Assembly: GCF_900142135.1 (NCBI RefSeq)
Contig: NZ_FQZU01000029.1
Span: 17,717-81,716, forward strand
DNA length: 64,000 nt
Reading direction: 5' to 3'
Source of the DNA: Desulfatibacillum alkenivorans DSM 16219
GTDB lineage: Bacteria > Desulfobacterota > Desulfobacteria > Desulfobacterales > Desulfatibacillaceae
Of the stretch, positions 56,101 to 63,316 are shown one piece after another. How positions within the stretch are numbered: position 1 is the stretch's first letter; each line of letters begins with the position of its first letter. The notes beneath the pieces were generated by a model. The model was not told where the DNA came from and ran no database searches. It worked only from the letters and a program-made list of their open reading frames with translations. A program made the translations under genes and the position numbers.

Positions 56101-56921
56101 ATCCCTTGAGCGTCATTTTCACCATAGACGACGGCGTCAACGCGGTTTACGAACGAAACCTGGGAGACGCGGACGCGGTGCGGATCGTCAAACTCACCGG
56201 CGACCCGGACACGGCCGTTACAAGCCTGTGGGCGGTGTACAACCGGGCTTCCGAGCCTGTGCTGGATGCGGTCTATCCTTACGGCTCAACGGTTCAAATA
56301 AGCGTGGATGCAAAGGATCGCCGCCTGGATTATATGGATCAGGCGGCCTTTGAGTTTAAGGTGGAATCCCGGCAGCAGCAGGAAGACGCCGCAAACTCCG
56401 AGCCCGAGTCCCAGCCCGTGGATCCGTCCGACTCTGCATTGGGCGGCGATTACGACGCGGGCGTGGAGACGGCCGAAGCCGGCTTGGCGGGCGCTAAAAT
56501 CGTATACAACAGCAACGAAAATCCGGCCCCGTACTTCGGCCCCTCGAACGAAATTCCCGGCCTGAATGTCGACGGGGCGGAGCGGGCCGGCGCCGCCCTC
56601 AACCTCCAGCCCCCGGCTGTCTTTGCAACTCCGGTCAAGGTGTTCATCCCTTACACCGGAGAGAAGGCGATTACCCAAGCGCTCATCTATCTCTACGACG
56701 GAGCCATGTGGGTGTTGGCTTGCGACGGCGCAGGCAATCTTGCGACGGGCGGTGAAGGCTGGATGGTTCCCGGCTCCCGGGTGAATCATCCTGAAACCAC
56801 GCCGCCTACCATTGAAATCCAGGTGTACCATTTCACCGGAGTGCAAACGGCGATCATGGAGGACGCCCAGGCCCCGCCCGACACCGGCTCGGACAACTGC
56901 TTTATCCGGGCTTTGAAATAA
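50154..56921 (+). CDS. Secreted multidomain protein with papain-type and gingipain-type peptidase domains
   Basis: 2,255 residues. The start is TTG at 50154, chosen because AAAGGAG lies seven bases before it and because a signal peptide (KLRPAF, hydrophobic core, SPALA-VDS) begins there; the frame stays open 186 bp upstream. The papain C1A domain (about 100-340) has Gln124, Cys130, His285 and Asn308. FN3-like modules follow (about 343-650, 786-885), then a C25 gingipain-like domain (about 1118-1530) with His1398 in FSGHGN and Cys1432 in IACMSN. After it come a cadherin-like (about 1597-1690), a DUF11 (about 1695-1800), acidic TSP3/calcium-binding repeats (about 1805-1930) and a beta-rich C-terminus ending DNCFIRALK. 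Likely extracellular. A terminator follows. Confidence 0.88.
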   Translation: MKLRPAFILSGWIVLLIALFAIGLVSPALAVDSLSFQADDSLAEIREKIELNGYSFSVSDNAVFSLPQDEKNRLFSRRRTAPGMERKALPDPGPLAEHLDLSLPSAFDSRDVGGKAYIGPVRNQAGCGSCYAFGAIAAAEGTYNRATNSYGANAADFSEAFLAFCQGNDYYWHFYGCEGADYEYMELQAIVDQGVITETLYPYSDDDSQTCPFSPYPPMIGFQSWHRIGCQDIDSIKAAIMTYGVVDAAVYVTSAFQAYDSGVYEDDNNGCDAGGYPCYYATTNHAIALVGWDDNPPEGGGGCWILRNSWGENWGEDGYMRIRYDSAAVSCAACYLVYQPMGPKVETGSATGVNETTAQLNGSVNPNGLEAEFYFEYGDTTDFGQSTPKELVATGTANMAVSQALAGLDPATTYYYRIWAGNAEGVSVGAAGSFTTTGNPITPTVEALDAEVEWNSAVLNAAVNAHNSETEYYFEYGPDASYGMVSETAGPLTGTLKTKVSIQIEDLDWGAEYHYRVVASNEIGAAYGADRTFVTPSAPNPPLAQTKAAGPVGAQMAVLNGTVDPNNAEDCDAYFYFEFGLTDEYGSTSDYYAVEDYSAPSDVRAVLFDMDPMTTYHYRMVAGNILTETVGEDRTFTTGQTVYQEDFDHNAFEPDDWTQEVVDGNGAWVYSMGTVGNYWGYSALLCGIEDGDNTRLVTPPLDFSGAVSPTVSVIFDGDLSLYYKANEGDDWTLLPENLDDSPNSSYALVNLPNPSSTYYLAFDGYAYMEECIGLYDVVFGVQSWGADAPIVTTDVVTATTSVSTSVEGEILSQGGSSLTAQGFCYSTSPMPTLADGVLQAESQAGVISGQLTGLTPNTRYHVRAYATNASGTAYGKNIEFRTKALDGPVAQEGAEVYANQFTATWDPVDGATGYYVDLWTYPTPLSAKGTESVRKTLDGSLTMADDQIKAQFLFDEDDLGFSRKDGYVHVFLKGGVLPDQEPGTPGMPAFYANILLPSGASAENLTATASESIVLEDALVYPAQYASSPSLPTPEWTDPDATVYASASAWPQTLASIEGVHSMGGSTFVSLRLNPVRYVPANGEISLASAINVTLDLSAGRKSAAAASPLFTEAVNTMVVNPLEGDSRKNLTAGSTVDYLIITSAALASTFETLEVHRTSVSGMACAVETVEDIEAAYPGLDSQEKIRNCIRDYVENQGTAFVALGGDDTVVPARMCYIAYAYYEEETPADLYYSDLDGDWDANGNGVYGEVDDGLDFAPDVFVGRIPVRNADQASAYINKLIAYETNPEAWGMEKILLMGTQLRTTYWNDDRPSDIIGDGYPEFRNPHHPSVSDSEMWTRRMYRDSIAPNWQPGTLGLAFDTLTTWDAADGGDYDLSPGAMNAAMDRDWTHLYFSGHGNYTLWSAEDHAGYFSDDALALDGLSAFVYTIACMSNGFDSVADPCLSEAFIRNPDGGALTYMGCSRYGWGVSDYAPAENYSPHNNSELFAETYYKRALEPDFISSGEAFALHKADLAPMAVYAGVHRWLQLGINLMGDPAIMQGASYVPGYYRYYVGDATSFTFTGLDSGATYYYQVLAEDGVNPVSISNGVVVTTNAMDISLDNDSVDENLPSGSGVGQFSTTDPESAGHTFTLVSGEGDSGASQFTIDGTTLRTASIFDYEIQDEYSIRVQTNDGSGVYEEVFTIYINNVPEADIALDKNVDDAMPPVGGQAVYTITATNLGPDDASGLEIVDLLPAGLSYAGSAGEGAYDSGSGLWTLPSLAEGAYGSLVITATVTASGIITNTAVLSSTISVEYNSANDQAWAVIDTDTDQDGLGDALESAYCTSPNDRDSDDDGLMDGEEDLNLNGFVDAGETSPCNPDSDNDGVWDGVEAGLTAADVDADTDLAVFKADEDPSTTTDPLNPDSDADGWMDGEEDVNGNGKVDEGEADPLNPATPVATPPVVIQTIPQDQAGTADDQRIATNTCFAVFLKDEDGIDLTDPLSVIFTIDDGVNAVYERNLGDADAVRIVKLTGDPDTAVTSLWAVYNRASEPVLDAVYPYGSTVQISVDAKDRRLDYMDQAAFEFKVESRQQQEDAANSEPESQPVDPSDSALGGDYDAGVETAEAGLAGAKIVYNSNENPAPYFGPSNEIPGLNVDGAERAGAALNLQPPAVFATPVKVFIPYTGEKAITQALIYLYDGAMWVLACDGAGNLATGGEGWMVPGSRVNHPETTPPTIEIQVYHFTGVQTAIMEDAQAPPDTGSDNCFIRALK

Positions 56922-56934
56922 CAGCCGACCATAG

Positions 56935-56965
56935 CGGCCCGGGCTTCCCCGCCCGGGCCGTTTTT
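56935..56965 (+). terminator. Intrinsic terminator of the peptidase gene
   Basis: Perfect 10-bp stem CGGCCCGGGC / GCCCGGGCCG, 6-nt loop TTCCCC, T-run TTTTT; 13 nt after the stop. Confidence 0.9.
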
Positions 56966-57137
56966 ATCCCCGCCAAAATCTGAAGAATCTCCCGTTAATC
57001 CGATCTTTCCTCGACCTGCTTAATACATCAAAAAAAGCAATTCCTGCGATATTTTCTTGCCTTGTTTCCCCTAAGATAATATATCTCCCGGCTATCAGCG
57101 AAATCTTAATGCTTATATTCTTGCGACGGAGAATGCG

Positions 57138-57680
57138 ATGAATCCTGTGAAGAGGCCGACAAGTGTGACAGCTATTGGTTGGGTGTGGATTGCTTTGGGC
57201 GGGTTTATGATTTTCACCTCCTGCATGGCTTTTTTTATATTTCTGGCTATGTGGGGGGCGCTGTCGGAAGAGCCGGCCATACCGGATTTTGTCAAATATT
57301 ATCCACTGTTGTGCGTCGCCAACATATTTCTTGGCGCCGCAGCCCTTGTTTCAGCAATCAACTTCCTCAAACTCAAAGCCTGGGCGAGAACAGTGCTTGA
57401 AGTGGTGAATTGGATAGTCCTTGTCTTCCTGATAGGGTTTATGGGCGTTTGGGTTTTTTTCTGGAATTTTTTAACCTCTTCCGCTCCTGACGTTCCGGAA
57501 GGTTTTACATCAATGGGCATAGCAGGCGGAGTGTTTGCCCTTCTTTTTTACGGCGTTCCTGTTGTAATGGCGATTAAATGCCTTCGCGGATCAACGGTAA
57601 AGGAAGCCATACGCACGGCGGAACAAGACGGCGCCCTTGCAGCGCCTTCCATCCCGCCCCTTCCGACGCCCCGGGTGTGA
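57138..57680 (+). CDS. Four-helix membrane protein of unknown function
   Basis: 180 residues, GGAG six bases before the ATG. About four hydrophobic helices: near 10-32 (VTAIGWVWIALGGFMIF), 50-70 (CVANIFLGAAALVSAINFL), 85-110 and 120-145. The C-terminus is cytosolic and Ala/Pro-rich. No family is recognised. A truncated relative lies 100 bp downstream, so the gene has been duplicated. Confidence 0.7.
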   Translation: MNPVKRPTSVTAIGWVWIALGGFMIFTSCMAFFIFLAMWGALSEEPAIPDFVKYYPLLCVANIFLGAAALVSAINFLKLKAWARTVLEVVNWIVLVFLIGFMGVWVFFWNFLTSSAPDVPEGFTSMGIAGGVFALLFYGVPVVMAIKCLRGSTVKEAIRTAEQDGALAAPSIPPLPTPRV

Positions 57681-57781
57681 ATATCTAACGGATGCTGCAG
57701 AAAGCATGATGCAATGAGGATGTTTGGCGCCTGCAAACATTCCATTGCCGGAACGTCCTAAATAGTATGGAAGCAATTATT

Positions 57782-57883
57782 ATGAATTCAACAAGCAAAG
57801 AGCATAAACCGCCTTACGGGAAGAAGCCCCCCCATAGCCTGTACGCCGTCGGATGGGGATGGATTGCGCGTCGCCTCCGCTAA
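57782..57883 (+). pseudogene. Truncated duplicate of the preceding membrane-protein gene
   Basis: A 33-codon frame. Its ending SLYAVGWGWIA parallels the first helix of the upstream protein (SVTAIGWVWIA), then it stops after ARRLR. The rest of the gene is missing. Confidence 0.55.
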
Positions 57884-57991
57884 AAAAATCTGGCCCGAGG
57901 TTTGCAAATTCCTTAAAAGGATATAATATAAGGCGATTCTTTAAAGAGAGCCCTATAAATTTACAGATACTTTTTCCGGAAAGGAATGTGC

Positions 57992-59689
57992 ATGTACGAA
58001 GTCTCCGAAGCGCACAAGGCGCGATACGCCATTCATCAGTTCAAGGTGATCACCGACTCCCTGGCGATCCGGGGGTTTTATCGTCCTTCTGGGAAATTCG
58101 GCAAGGCTCTGGAAAACTGCCTGCGGAGCCTGAGCCCGGAGATATACGGGTCCCTGAACGATCCCCGGGTGGTGGAGTTGAAAGGGCTGGAGTACGTGAT
58201 CGACCGCCTGCCCCGCGGCATTGAGGAATGCACCCGGGTGATTTTAACGGAGGAGGACCCCTTCAAGGACTCGCCCTTTGAACGGATTGAGCCGTTCAAG
58301 CGCCGCAGAACCTCCTACCGGATCAGCGACAAGGAAATCTGCTTTGTCATCTCCCGGGGCCTGAGCGAGATTTACGACATCCTGACCCACATGACCTTCC
58401 TGAATATGGAGGCGGCCAAGATCCACTCCAAAATGCGGGACGACTCCGGAAACATCACCGTGGAGTGGGCCGAGCTGGAAAAAGTCGCTCTCCGCAAGGA
58501 GCCCGTGTCCCGGGACAAGGTGGATCAGGCCTTGTGGAACCTTAGCATCATCCTGGGCCGTTCCTACGGAGAGACCAAAGCAACCTACGAATACCTGGAA
58601 AAGACCAAGGTCGAATACAAAGCCAATAACGGCTTGTTTTCCCTGGTGTACCGGCTGGGCAAGCGGATAGACGAGGAGTCTTCCTCCCGCGAGAACATGC
58701 TGGTTATTTATCTGACTCCCTCGCTCATGAACATTATCGGCCACCAGAAATACGGCCGCCAATGGGGGGCGGACATCAAGGAAAAGCTGGTGGAGCTGGG
58801 GCTTAAGGACCGGCCTCTGCACATTGTCAGCGCCAACCTCCACAGCGTGGTCAACACCTTGTACGGATACGCCGCGGTCAAGGAGGTTCACCCCGACGTT
58901 GCGGCATTGGATGACGTTTATGCCTTTTTTGACGCCTTGAAGGCCCACGGGGACGATGTGCTGGCCTTTGCCGAGAAAAACGGCGTGCATCCCATGCCGG
59001 ATCAATCCGGTTCTCATATCGATTGCCAGATTATTGATACCGCCCCCCTGAAATGCGTGGAGGTGCACCCGGGCCTGGATATTGAAACCTGCACTCAGGA
59101 CGCCAACCCTCCCGTGATTCTGGTCATGGACTACGCATTCGGCGCCCAGGCCTTTGAGTTGATGGAAAACCTGCTGAAACCCCTGAAGAAGGATAACGGC
59201 GAGATCCGCTTTGATATCCGCTCCGTCTCCATCATGGGCAAGGCGGGAATCCTGACCGGCAAGCAGGGAGACATCATGCTGGCCACGGCCCATGTGTTTG
59301 AAGGAACCTCGGATAATTACAACTTCCGGAACGACATGGTCCCCGAAGATTTCAATGCCCAACAGCACAGCGTGTTCGTCGGCCCCATGGTCACGGTCCT
59401 GGGAACCTCCCTCCAAAACCGGGACGTGCTCCTTAAACTCAAGGACGACTGGAAAACCATCGGGCTGGAGATGGAGGGCGGGCATTACCAGCGGGCCATA
59501 AGCGCGGCGATCATCAAGGGCAATATACCTTCGGGAACCAGGGTCCGTTACGCCTATTACGCTTCGGACAATCCCTTGCAGTCCGGCCAGACCCTGGCCG
59601 CCGGGGCCATGGGCAAGGAGGGCGTGCGTCCGACCTATATGATCACCAAAGTGATTCTGGAAAAAATTTTCGGCAAGCCCGCCGAGTGA
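57992..59689 (+). CDS. Unrecognised protein, possibly DUF6909-type
   Basis: 565 residues from the second ATG at 57992, six bases after AGGA. It is soluble and helical in the N-terminal half. The C-terminal ~200 residues have alternating strands and helices: VILVMDYAFGAQAFELMENLL, VSIMGKAGILTGKQGDIMLATAHVFEG, VFVGPMVTVLGTSLQNRD, IGLEMEGGHYQRAISAAI. The GLEMEGGHY wording recalls the DMEGA motif of nucleoside phosphorylases, so a nucleotide-like ligand is possible. My memory of a DUF6909 family is uncertain. Its stop abuts that of the opposite kinase. Confidence 0.6.
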   Translation: MYEVSEAHKARYAIHQFKVITDSLAIRGFYRPSGKFGKALENCLRSLSPEIYGSLNDPRVVELKGLEYVIDRLPRGIEECTRVILTEEDPFKDSPFERIEPFKRRRTSYRISDKEICFVISRGLSEIYDILTHMTFLNMEAAKIHSKMRDDSGNITVEWAELEKVALRKEPVSRDKVDQALWNLSIILGRSYGETKATYEYLEKTKVEYKANNGLFSLVYRLGKRIDEESSSRENMLVIYLTPSLMNIIGHQKYGRQWGADIKEKLVELGLKDRPLHIVSANLHSVVNTLYGYAAVKEVHPDVAALDDVYAFFDALKAHGDDVLAFAEKNGVHPMPDQSGSHIDCQIIDTAPLKCVEVHPGLDIETCTQDANPPVILVMDYAFGAQAFELMENLLKPLKKDNGEIRFDIRSVSIMGKAGILTGKQGDIMLATAHVFEGTSDNYNFRNDMVPEDFNAQQHSVFVGPMVTVLGTSLQNRDVLLKLKDDWKTIGLEMEGGHYQRAISAAIIKGNIPSGTRVRYAYYASDNPLQSGQTLAAGAMGKEGVRPTYMITKVILEKIFGKPAE

Positions 59690-61951
59690 TCACCGGGCGT
59701 CCAGGACGCTCCTGACCACCTGGGCCACGTCTTTTTTGCGCATGGGCTTTTTTATCACGCCGTCCACTCCCATATCTTGCGCCTCCCGCCGCGTGAGGGC
59801 TTCGGCGAATCCGGTGCACAGGACCACAGGCAGGTCCGGCTGCAGGGCTTTGGCGTCCCTCGCCAATTGAGCGCCCGTCATGATGGGCATGTGCAGCTCG
59901 GTGATAATCAGGTCGAATTTGCCGGGGGTGTTCGCCAGGGCGTCCAGCGCCTCCTTGCCGTTAGCCGCCGCGTGGACCGAATACCCCAGACGAGTCAGCA
60001 CCTGAGTGTTCATCTTGCGGATTTGCGGATCGTTTTCAGCCAGCAATATGGTTTCGTTGTCCTTGGCCGCGGGCGCGGCGTCCATGGCCTTGGACCGCAT
60101 CTGTTCAATGGCGGGCAAATAGATTTCAAAAAGAGACCCTTTCCCCGGCGTGCTTACGGCCCTTATGTCGCCGCCGCAGTTTCTTGCAAATGCGTGAGCC
60201 TCCGAAAGCCCCATGCCCGTGCCGTCGCCCACCTCCCGGGTGGTGAAATAGGGCTCGAAAATGCGGTCCATGATCATGGGATCGATGCCCGCGCCCGTAT
60301 CCCTTACGCTGATCTTTGAGTATCTCCCGGGAGGCAGGGCGAAATCAGGGACCTGTTCGGGCCTCAAAAACGCCTCTTCCAGGGAAACCTCCAACTCCCC
60401 GCCCTTGTCGCGCATGGCGTGAAAAGCGTTGGTGCACAGGTTTACCAGGGCCTGATGCGCCTGGGAGGGGTCGGCCATGACCGCGGGAGCCTCGTTGGAG
60501 ATGTCCTGCGTGATCTTTATGGTGGCCGGCAAGGTCCCCCGCATGAGCCGCACCACCTCATGCACTATAGGCCCAAGCTCCGTGGCCGCCTGCTGCTCCT
60601 TGCTTTTATGGGCGAAGGCCAGGATCTGGTGCACCAGGTCCTTGGCCCGGTTAATGGCTATGAGCACTTCCTGAAGATTCTGGGCGGCCGCGCTGTCTTC
60701 GGGAATGTCATCCACGGCCATTTCCGTGTAGCCCATGATGGGATATAAAATGTTGTTGAGGTTATGGGCGATGCCCCCGGCCAGGGTCCCGATGGCCTCC
60801 ATCTTCCGGGTCTGCCTCAGGTTTTCCTCCAGGCGCCGCCTGTCCGTGATGTCCCGGCAAAGACCCAAAGTGGCGGGGCTGCCCTCATGGGGGATCAGTT
60901 GGCACACCGTCTCGAGCCACATCAGGGTTCCGTCCTTTTTGAAAACCCGAACGATCTGGTGAGGATCCACCTTTTTTCCGGCGAGGCGGTCCAAAAAGCG
61001 GGCGGCGAGCTCCGGGTAATCGTTGGGGTGAACCAGTTCAACCAACTCCTGGGTCGAAAGAGCGCGCAACTCCTTGGCGGTTCGCCCCACCATTTCCTCC
61101 AGGGCGGGATTGCAGTATACCACCTTTACTGGGTCGTTTCTTATTATTCCCACGCCCTGGAGGGATTGCTCCACCAGGGTCCGGTACATGATTTCCCGCT
61201 TTTTTAATTCAATTTCCGCATTTTTCCGGGCGGTTATGTCATAAATTACCGCCATGATAGCCGTGGCCTCGCCTGACTCGTTCTTGAGCATCCCGCCTGA
61301 GTGCCAGGCGGGAAAGGTGGTTCCGTCCTTGCGGACGTGTCCCACTTCTCCCCGAAAGGATCCCGCCTCCAGGGTTTTGTTGATAAAAGGCAGGACGTCC
61401 AGCCGCATTTGATCCGGCGTGTGAAATATACTCAGATTCTTTCCCTGCAGCTCCTTTACTTCATATCCGTGCATACGGGCCCAGGCCGTGTTGGCGAAGG
61501 TAAGGACTCCGTCCATGTCGGCCACGGCAATGCCTTCCATAGACTGCTCCACGGCCGCCTGCAATTCCATGGCCTTGATTTCCGCCTTTTTCCTGTCCGT
61601 TACATTGGCGCCTACGAAAACAAGGAGGTCCTCTCCCTCCAACCCGACAAAAAAAATGTACTGCCCGTGGAGCCAAAACCAATCCCCCCCCTTGCTTCTG
61701 GCCCGTATGTCCCCCACTGACGCGGGAGTGTTAGGCGTCTCCATGCATTCGGCGATAACGGCATCCACCCTGCGCCAGTCTTCCCGGTGTATAAAGGGCT
61801 GAACTGTATTGCCTATCAGGTCCTCGGGGGCATAGCCGACGGACCGGACGGTGGAGCTGGCGTAGATGATCTCATGCTCCTTGGTATGGGCGATAATAAT
61901 GTTAGCGCCGCATTCCGCCACAGCCCGAAAAAACGCCTGGCTCATCTCCAT
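59690..61951 (-). CDS. PAS hybrid histidine kinase with a degenerate receiver
   Basis: 753 residues from the ATG at 61951; a GTG at 61996 is also possible. Three PAS domains (about 8-125, 135-250 and 258-375) precede HisKA with His396 in GGIAHNLNNILY. The ATPase has LVNLCTNAFHAM, DTGAGID and GDGTGMGL. The C-terminal receiver lacks the phosphoacceptor Asp: the site reads IITELHMP, with Glu685, and the acidic pocket reads AEND instead of VDDE. Thr (LCTGF) and Lys (IKKPM) remain. This is a pseudo-receiver, perhaps locked in an active-like state. Confidence 0.9.
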   Translation of the reverse strand: MEMSQAFFRAVAECGANIIIAHTKEHEIIYASSTVRSVGYAPEDLIGNTVQPFIHREDWRRVDAVIAECMETPNTPASVGDIRARSKGGDWFWLHGQYIFFVGLEGEDLLVFVGANVTDRKKAEIKAMELQAAVEQSMEGIAVADMDGVLTFANTAWARMHGYEVKELQGKNLSIFHTPDQMRLDVLPFINKTLEAGSFRGEVGHVRKDGTTFPAWHSGGMLKNESGEATAIMAVIYDITARKNAEIELKKREIMYRTLVEQSLQGVGIIRNDPVKVVYCNPALEEMVGRTAKELRALSTQELVELVHPNDYPELAARFLDRLAGKKVDPHQIVRVFKKDGTLMWLETVCQLIPHEGSPATLGLCRDITDRRRLEENLRQTRKMEAIGTLAGGIAHNLNNILYPIMGYTEMAVDDIPEDSAAAQNLQEVLIAINRAKDLVHQILAFAHKSKEQQAATELGPIVHEVVRLMRGTLPATIKITQDISNEAPAVMADPSQAHQALVNLCTNAFHAMRDKGGELEVSLEEAFLRPEQVPDFALPPGRYSKISVRDTGAGIDPMIMDRIFEPYFTTREVGDGTGMGLSEAHAFARNCGGDIRAVSTPGKGSLFEIYLPAIEQMRSKAMDAAPAAKDNETILLAENDPQIRKMNTQVLTRLGYSVHAAANGKEALDALANTPGKFDLIITELHMPIMTGAQLARDAKALQPDLPVVLCTGFAEALTRREAQDMGVDGVIKKPMRKKDVAQVVRSVLDAR

Positions 61952-61996
61952 AGTCCAACAGGTCCTCTGTGCAGGAAAGGCGGGGGGGCCTTTCAC

Positions 61997-63316
61997 TTTC
62001 TTTAAAATTAATGTTTTAAGATGAGGTCATTAATATTCGTCTAACGAAAATGGGTCAAGGAAAGAATCATCCGCAAGCGAACCTTTGCACCCGGGAGGAT
62101 GGCCTTTGACAAAGGGTTTCCAACGAATATGGTCAAAGCTCAATTTGTTTTATGTTGTAAAGCGCCCCAGTCATGCAAATTTGGAATAAAACTTGCTTAA
62201 ACTCCATGGCTAAAGCTGTTAAAAACATTGGATACGGCGGGAAAAGGGGGGCGGAGACGCTCAGGCCCCGGCTGGTCAGGGGCTTTTCAATACTTTTCCA
62301 AAGATATCAACGCAGCCTGTTGCGTCAATAACCTGGCTGTCCGGCGGAAAATTGGCGCAATCCGCCCAAAGGCAAGGCAAAGCGGGCGGAGCTGGACGAA
62401 AATTATGCCGCTCTGGGCCTATAACGAGCAATTTTAGCCTGAGATGGGCGCCATGCCTTACGACGGCCAAGCCCTGACAAAGGCGGCGCCGACCCAGAGG
62501 CCAGGCGCGGGAGCGGCGAAAAAGAGGGGCTCGAAAAGATTCGGGGCCTTCCGGAAATATGGCAGGCGAGGCGATTATGGGCGCTCCTACAAAATAGCCC
62601 ATGCAGACAACCGGCTCACTCAACATGTTGTATGAATCGCGGTAAACGCCCGTTTGCTGCAACGGTTGCGCATGTCGGCCGGCGGTATTTGTATTGAATG
62701 CATGTATTTTTGATGCGTTCTTCATAATTTTATTGAAAAATGTGAAATAGATCATAGCCATGACGCATTCTTTTGGCTATGCTGTTGGACGATCAGCTTG
62801 TCAAATATGCTTTTTCGGTCTTGCCGGAAAAAAGTTGGAAGTCAATAGTTTTTTTTATTTGACTCCATGCCGAGGAAGTTGATAAGTATGGTCACGGGAT
62901 ATTGATGGTAAAAAGTGAATCAGTTTTCGAGATTGGAAACAGCCTGAGGCGTTAAGCGTTCCGGCGATCTATGCAAAAACCCGTTTTGCAGCCGGAGTAT
63001 TAATGTTCGTCTTGGGCGCTCCTGTTTTTTCCAAAACAGCACGCCTTTACAATCTCACTTCTGCCTTTTTCCTCAATATTCCAAAATATCCCAAAAGTAT
63101 TTGTTATGTAGGCAAAGTTTTGATTTTCAGTAATGGCTGAAAAGCAAAGCGGATTAACAAGTATTACACCATCGATATCCTGAGTCTTACAATTTTGGGC
63201 CGACAGAGCAGGCTTTGTTGGCTGTCGCTCGTGAAGTGCGTAAACCTGTTTGTAGTTAATTTGACGCTGTGTAGAAACATAAGTGTTTTTATAAACTGGA
63301 ATAATAGGAGGCTACG
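61997..63316. other. 1.3-kb gene-poor region before the TPS gene
   Basis: A GC-rich block (62230-62640) with opposed open frames that have no family resemblance, codon signs or ribosome sites, possibly a relic. It is followed by an AT-rich block (62700-63300), likely the promoter region of the TPS gene. No RNA gene or riboswitch was accepted. Confidence 0.45.

Noticed and set aside
62276..62761. 161-codon minus-strand frame in the gene-poor region
   Set aside because: It overlaps an opposed open frame, has no ribosome site and its residues look like random GC-rich translation.
63105..63165. c-di-GMP (GEMM) riboswitch before the TPS gene
   Set aside because: GGCAAA, a hairpin TTTTCAG/CTGAAAA and GCAAAGC occur in order, but the second stem, tetraloop receptor and GGUAGGUAGC-type region are missing.
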